From assembly GCA_003024985.2 (NCBI GenBank), contig PXIH01S0033026.1: DNA of 11,000 nucleotides; one strand, 5' to 3'. Positions 7,661-11,000 of the stretch are shown in pieces. Both the position numbers and the translations under genes were made by a program. Numbering within the stretch: the stretch's first letter is position 1; each line of letters begins with the position of its first letter. The notes under the pieces are model-generated. The model was given only the letters and a program-made list of their open reading frames with translations, had not been told where the DNA came from and did no database searches. The stretch comes from Euperipatoides rowelli (taxonomy: Eukaryota; Onychophora; Udeonychophora; Euonychophora; Peripatopsidae).

Positions 7661-9223
7661 TTCAAGTTTTATATGCAGCAGCATAACAAATTGACAAACT
7701 ACATCATTGTTGGGTATTTGTAATCTGCAACCTTTTCCCCACATCAGATATCAATAGTTTGTAACAACAGCAGTAAAAAAGAATTGTCATTTTCATGGTT
7801 TTATTTATTTTTAATACAGGTATGTTGAAAATAATAGAAATTTATGCATTTTCATCTGACATTTTCACCTGAATTTACATTAGTAATACCAAATCCAAAT
7901 CATTTCAAATATACTTGCACTGCAGTCATTATTAATAAGTCATATAGGTGCACAATAATTTAGCCAAATATTAATTGTTTAGATACATCGTATATAGATA
8001 TTAAAAATATTGGCAGTTGCTTATGATGATTAATGGACGGTTGTTTTACAGTGTTCTAGCTCAAGCTGAGGAAAATGGCACCTATGGATAATGTCCAATA
8101 ATTATTGAGTGTTGGACTACTCATGACAACTTAATATCTGTACAAATAAAGATTTATTGTTCTTACAGTGCAGTACGGTACTGTTTTAGCAGGATAAAAT
8201 AATTTCAATGGTGTTTTAATATAATGATCTCTATATGTGATAACTTTAATAATACATGCATTATTAAAGTTATGACTTTGTGGATTATGTGATAGGAGTT
8301 CTATGAATGCTATTTTGGCACTATCCCCACACACTTTTGCAACTCCTGAAATCCTTTAACAGCTGAAAGTTTTGTGCACATTATGTATCAATTCTAGTAG
8401 AAATTTTTAGGTGTAGAAATTTCAATGGCCAGATAATGACTCAATTTTTCTATATTTAGGCTAATTACAATTAGGAGGCAGTGTAGTGACCATCTGCTTG
8501 AAAACTTCTGCTATTCATTCTGAACCTTAAAAACATCTGCTTCCATAAAATGATAAATGTCATATTGACCTATTTTCTTTTGAAGGCATACTAACCAATG
8601 ATTGTATTCATAAGATTCATTTCAGTAATTTTTTTCCAGCATTTTAAAAATTCACATCAAATCTATAATTACAATGAATAGCCTACTATGTTACAAGTTC
8701 ATAATTTTGTCAAAATCTCAAGAAGAGATAGATTCTTGATTTCCACGATGCATCCCATCAGGCATGTACAGTGAACCATTGAAGGTGTCATAACTTTAAA
8801 TTTTTAACCCCCAATAGCCCTTTCTGATACTAAGTCTGGACATTTCCGTACCAGACGTAGCTTCAGTGTTATGAGTTTGCTTTTGTTTAGCATCTTTGAA
8901 AAACATAAAAATGACTTTATTTTTGGTGATCCCAAAAATCTAATAGTAATAGAACTGCAAACACCTGACCTTTCACCTTAAATTGTTACAATGCTTACAT
9001 TGCAGATATCTCATTAGAGAAAACCTTTAGTGCTTTTTGGTATAAGGGATATGATTTTTTTCACATTGTAAACTGTCCTAGTCCTAATGTTTTTAAGAAT
9101 TTTTTCTTTTGGGATAGAAGAGGAGGCAATAGTCCCCTAATGTGAGCTTTAAATATTTTTTTTATATTCATTCATAATTAAATGACACTTTTTTTTTCAA
9201 AAAATAATAAAACTGAAACTTAC
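7661..9223. other. No gene seen; intron sequence
   Basis: Main part of intron 7139-9223 between exons 'a' and 'b'. AT-rich, with no splice-bordered exon of the transporter and no known repeat apart from the hairpin at 8240-8273. The 67-codon minus-strand open frame at 8131-8334 overlaps that hairpin and is judged accidental. Confidence 0.55.
8240..8273. repeat. Perfect 14-bp inverted repeat (hairpin)
   Basis: The arms ataactttaataat (8240-8253) and attattaaagttat (8260-8273) are exact reverse complements around the 6-base loop acatgc. All but two of the arm pairs are A-T. It could be the remnant of a small palindromic element or a chance structure in AT-rich sequence. Confidence 0.9.
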
Positions 9224-9309
9224 CTCGCCAACAGACTTATCTCCTGATGCATATATTTTTAATACTTTCTTCAAAATAATACTGAGAACTGCGCCCCGAA
9301 GTCTAAGTC
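9224..9309 (-). CDS. ABCC5: ABCC5-like transporter, internal exon 'a' (loop before TM3)
   Basis: On the minus strand this 86-nt exon begins after an AG at 9311-9310, with a rather poor pyrimidine tract (ttgtattaatctag). It ends with GAG before a consensus GTAAGT donor (9223-9218). The first two bases complete a split codon (NGA), and 28 full codons follow. The peptide starts LRLRGAVLSIILKKVLKIYA and ends GDKSVGE. The family pattern TG-x-RLRGA...KK-LKL...SxGE is the cytoplasmic end of TM2 and the first half of intracellular loop 1, which transmits movement between the membrane domain and the nucleotide-binding domain. The final GE runs directly into LINIC of the next exon, reproducing the family GELINIC motif across a phase-0 intron. 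The split codon is expected to be Gly, which would require a preceding exon ending in G. Confidence 0.87.
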
Positions 9310-9663
9310 CTAGATTAATACAAGAAGTTCAAGTATAAATGCACTTGTTATTTAAAAGGATTCCTTATATCAATGGGTGATACGTTATTTTTATATTTTA
9401 TATAAAATTATATTTTAAAGTCAATAAGCACATATTATTGTACAATAACTGTCTAAATTATTTTCTAATATCCAGAAATATTGGGCCTGATTAACTTTTT
9501 TTTTTTAGTGTTCCCTTGATAAGAGAAGTGTTTGGTCCAATGGCTGACCGATTTCAAAGCTGAAACTATATTTTAACTTTTATACAGCTAAATATTTTAA
9601 CTAGCGTCTGCTTATCAAACCTACCATTACCCGTTAGCTCCATGCACAAAACACACCGTTCAT
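9310..9663. other. No gene seen; intron upstream of exon 'a'
   Basis: Minus-strand intron leading to the acceptor of the exon at 9224-9309. The preceding exon, expected to end in a Thr-codon plus G, was not found. Confidence 0.5.
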
Positions 9664-9828
9664 GGCCGTTCATTGATTAACTGTTGGGCAGCCGGAAGCT
9701 GTGTCAAAATTGATCAAAAAAGGATTATTTTAAACCCTTCATCATCATAGGGTTGGGGCAAAGTGGGTTTAATACTTAGAGGAGTTAGAGTTTAGGGTAA
9801 AGGTAAGGACTCTAAATAATAAAAGGCA
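9664..9828 (-). repeat. Dispersed repeat core, copy E (minus orientation)
   Basis: Read on the minus strand: gccttttattatttagagtc, cttacctttaccctaaactc, taactcctctaagtattaaa, cccactttgccccaacccta, tgatgatgaagggtttaaaa, taatccttttttgatcaatt, ttgacacagcttccggctgc, and ccaacagttaatcaatgaac-gg. This matches the block order of copies A-D. The region just outside (9601-9663) has no match in the other copies. Confidence 0.8.
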
Positions 9829-10091
9829 CCTGAGCCCATACGCCATTTGTGATAAATAGGCAATGGTAAGCTTGATACTCAGACGATAGTAGATTTTACA
9901 AATGGAAAGGAGATAAATAATATAGAGCAGTCCATTAAAACTAATCTATACTTTGCGCAAAAGTCACATGAGAATTTAAATAATTAGAGTTAAGTACTAT
10001 TGAGATTTAATAAGGATAAGGATAGAAATTAGTGTAGGGGGTATGCCTTTCATTTCTGTAATAAGACATACCTGAATTACAGTATACAGTG

Positions 10092-10135
10092 AACTTCCTT
10101 TACATGTGCATTAATTTGCACGTATAAAGGAAGTT
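10092..10135. repeat. 19-bp imperfect inverted repeat (hairpin)
   Basis: The arms aacttcctttacatgtgca (10092-10110) and tgcacgtataaaggaagtt (10117-10135) match at 17 of 19 positions around the 6-base loop ttaatt. The complementarity stops abruptly at both outer ends. At 44 nt it is shorter than a usual microRNA precursor. Confidence 0.88.
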
Positions 10136-10345
10136 GATTGTTTTATGCCCTGTTTGCAATCTCATAATTGATTAATTTAATTTTAAAAATAGAAAGGCCA
10201 CGCTACAGAGATTAAACAGTACATAAACTAAAATGAGCTGATCACTTACACAAGCAAATTAATATGAAAACTAACAAAATACAAAAATAATAATAATAGA
10301 GCAAAATAAAAAAAAAATCTTATTTGTATATAGTATTTTTGTGGC

Positions 10346-10367
10346 TGGGATGACGTATGTCATCCCA
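10346..10367. repeat. Perfect 9-bp inverted repeat containing TGACGTA
   Basis: The arms tgggatgac and gtcatccca are exact reverse complements around gtat. The centre contains TGACGTA, close to a CRE half-palindrome, but nothing nearby suggests a promoter. Confidence 0.85.
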
Positions 10368-11000
10368 AGGAGTTTGCACCCACATTGCCAGTATTAATGT
10401 ACAGCTCAGTTAGTTGGGGTTTTTCTGTAATTTTTTCTTATTATTTAAAATAAACCAACCAGACTTCAAGCTTAGCCTAGCTTTGTCATTGTTTCGCCTT
10501 TTTCCTTTCATATTCCACTACAGCTCCTTACTCTAGCAGTTGCCATTTACCAATCAGGGTTTGTTTTAGATTGTAATACAATCACCCAGACCATTAAGTT
10601 TTATTCATTTTTTATAAACAACATTCTAACTTCTTATTTCATTGCAAGTTGGTACCTATTTTAAGCACAATATCAAGTTTCCCCTCTATGTTTTTCTACA
10701 ATCAATCAGATGAAGAAACACATGAAGGGAAAGTCAGGATTTTGTGTCAACAAATTAGACTTTTTCTTTCTTTGTTATTTACCCTAGGATGGACTGTTTT
10801 GTGTAACTTTTTCATTAGGGGGTTTGTGCTTACTCATTTGATGGATTTGTAAAGTTGAAGACAAAGACAGCATTGTTTTTTTTCCCCTTCAAAGAAGCAG
10901 TGGCCTCTATCATAGAGAAGGTATTAAAGACCCATTATTCACTAATTCTGTTTTTTCTTCTACCATCTTTGGTAGCATTTCGGTAGTATTGCCAATAATA

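Larger units (their letters stand above)
1399..9309 (-). other. ABCC5: Span of the visible part of an ABCC5-like ABC transporter gene (4 internal exons, 3 introns)
   Basis: Four minus-strand exons (86, 174, 63 and 85 nt) splice in frame into about 136 residues with no stop. In order they give the RLRGA segment, a NDGQ loop, two membrane helices, a TYFR segment and the IKLIKMYAWE motif. That is the order found in transmembrane domain 1 of ABCC5-type multidrug resistance proteins: intracellular loop 1, TM3, TM4, intracellular loop 2. Proteins of this branch are plasma-membrane or endomembrane exporters of organic anions, cyclic nucleotides and conjugates; the substrate here cannot be deduced. 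Introns are 7139-9223, 5049-6964 and 1484-4985. The exon upstream of 9309 (TM1-TM2) and the one downstream of 1399 (rest of loop 2, TM5) were looked for and not found, so they probably lie outside the window. The nucleotide-binding domains, which would settle ABCC5 against ABCC11/12, are not visible. Confidence 0.88.
9829..11000. other. No gene seen; probable intron
   Basis: AT-rich with two short hairpins (10092-10135, 10346-10367). The 67-codon plus-strand open frame at 10649-10852 has no recognisable family or splice support. I looked on the minus strand for the TM1-TM2 exons of the transporter and saw none. Confidence 0.5.

Noticed and set aside
8131-8334. Minus-strand open frame of 67 codons
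   Set aside because: Covers an AT-rich hairpin and resembles no family; exons 'a' and 'b' join directly (GE-LINIC).
10066-10110. Possible minus-strand exon ending at a GTATGT donor near 10071, considered as the exon before 'a'
   Set aside because: The frame that would leave a phase-1 G hits a stop after about nine codons and lacks the expected NYRTG motif.
10649-10852. Plus-strand open frame of 67 codons with hydrophobic stretches
   Set aside because: T-rich sequence commonly gives Phe/Leu-rich frames; there are no splice borders or family motif.

Overview
This is an AT-rich, intron- and repeat-dominated piece of an animal nuclear genome, most likely from an invertebrate. No complete gene lies inside it. 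What can be read is an internal stretch of one protein-coding gene on the minus strand: four short exons at 9309-9224, 7138-6965, 5048-4986 and 1483-1399. They join in frame and encode about 136 residues of the first transmembrane domain of an ABC transporter of the ABCC (MRP) family, closest to the ABCC5/11/12 branch. Every junction has AG/GT borders and compatible phase (0, 0, 0 between the four exons, phase 1 leaving the last one). The gene must continue beyond both window ends.

Layout, left to right. 1-94 is a 26-bp tandem array. 749-926, 1614-1771 and 2609-2873 are three plus-oriented copies of one dispersed repeat core, and the third carries an internal 71-bp tandem duplication. The exon at 1399-1483 lies between the first two. 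3434-3855 holds simple repeats (poly-C, AAT). 4112-4660 is a probable non-autonomous hAT-like element with a perfect 8-bp flanking duplication and a T-rich minisatellite inside. Next come the exon at 4986-5048, a second hAT-like element at 5980-6363 that contains a minus-oriented copy of the same core, the exon at 6965-7138, a third, weaker candidate element at 7306-7660, an unassigned intron with a perfect hairpin at 8240-8273, the exon at 9224-9309, a fifth core copy at 9664-9828, and a final stretch with two short snap-back hairpins.

Biologically, the window is a large-intron part of an efflux transporter gene whose introns (about 2.1, 1.9 and 3.5 kb) have collected small non-autonomous DNA elements. 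I found no RNA gene, CRISPR array, bacterial operon or transposase gene. The longest open frames (up to 114 codons) are chance frames or read through low-complexity repeats, and none is annotated as a gene. The taxon is inference only: exon/intron structure, MITE-like repeats and AT richness fit an invertebrate, possibly a mollusc or relative, but nothing here proves it.
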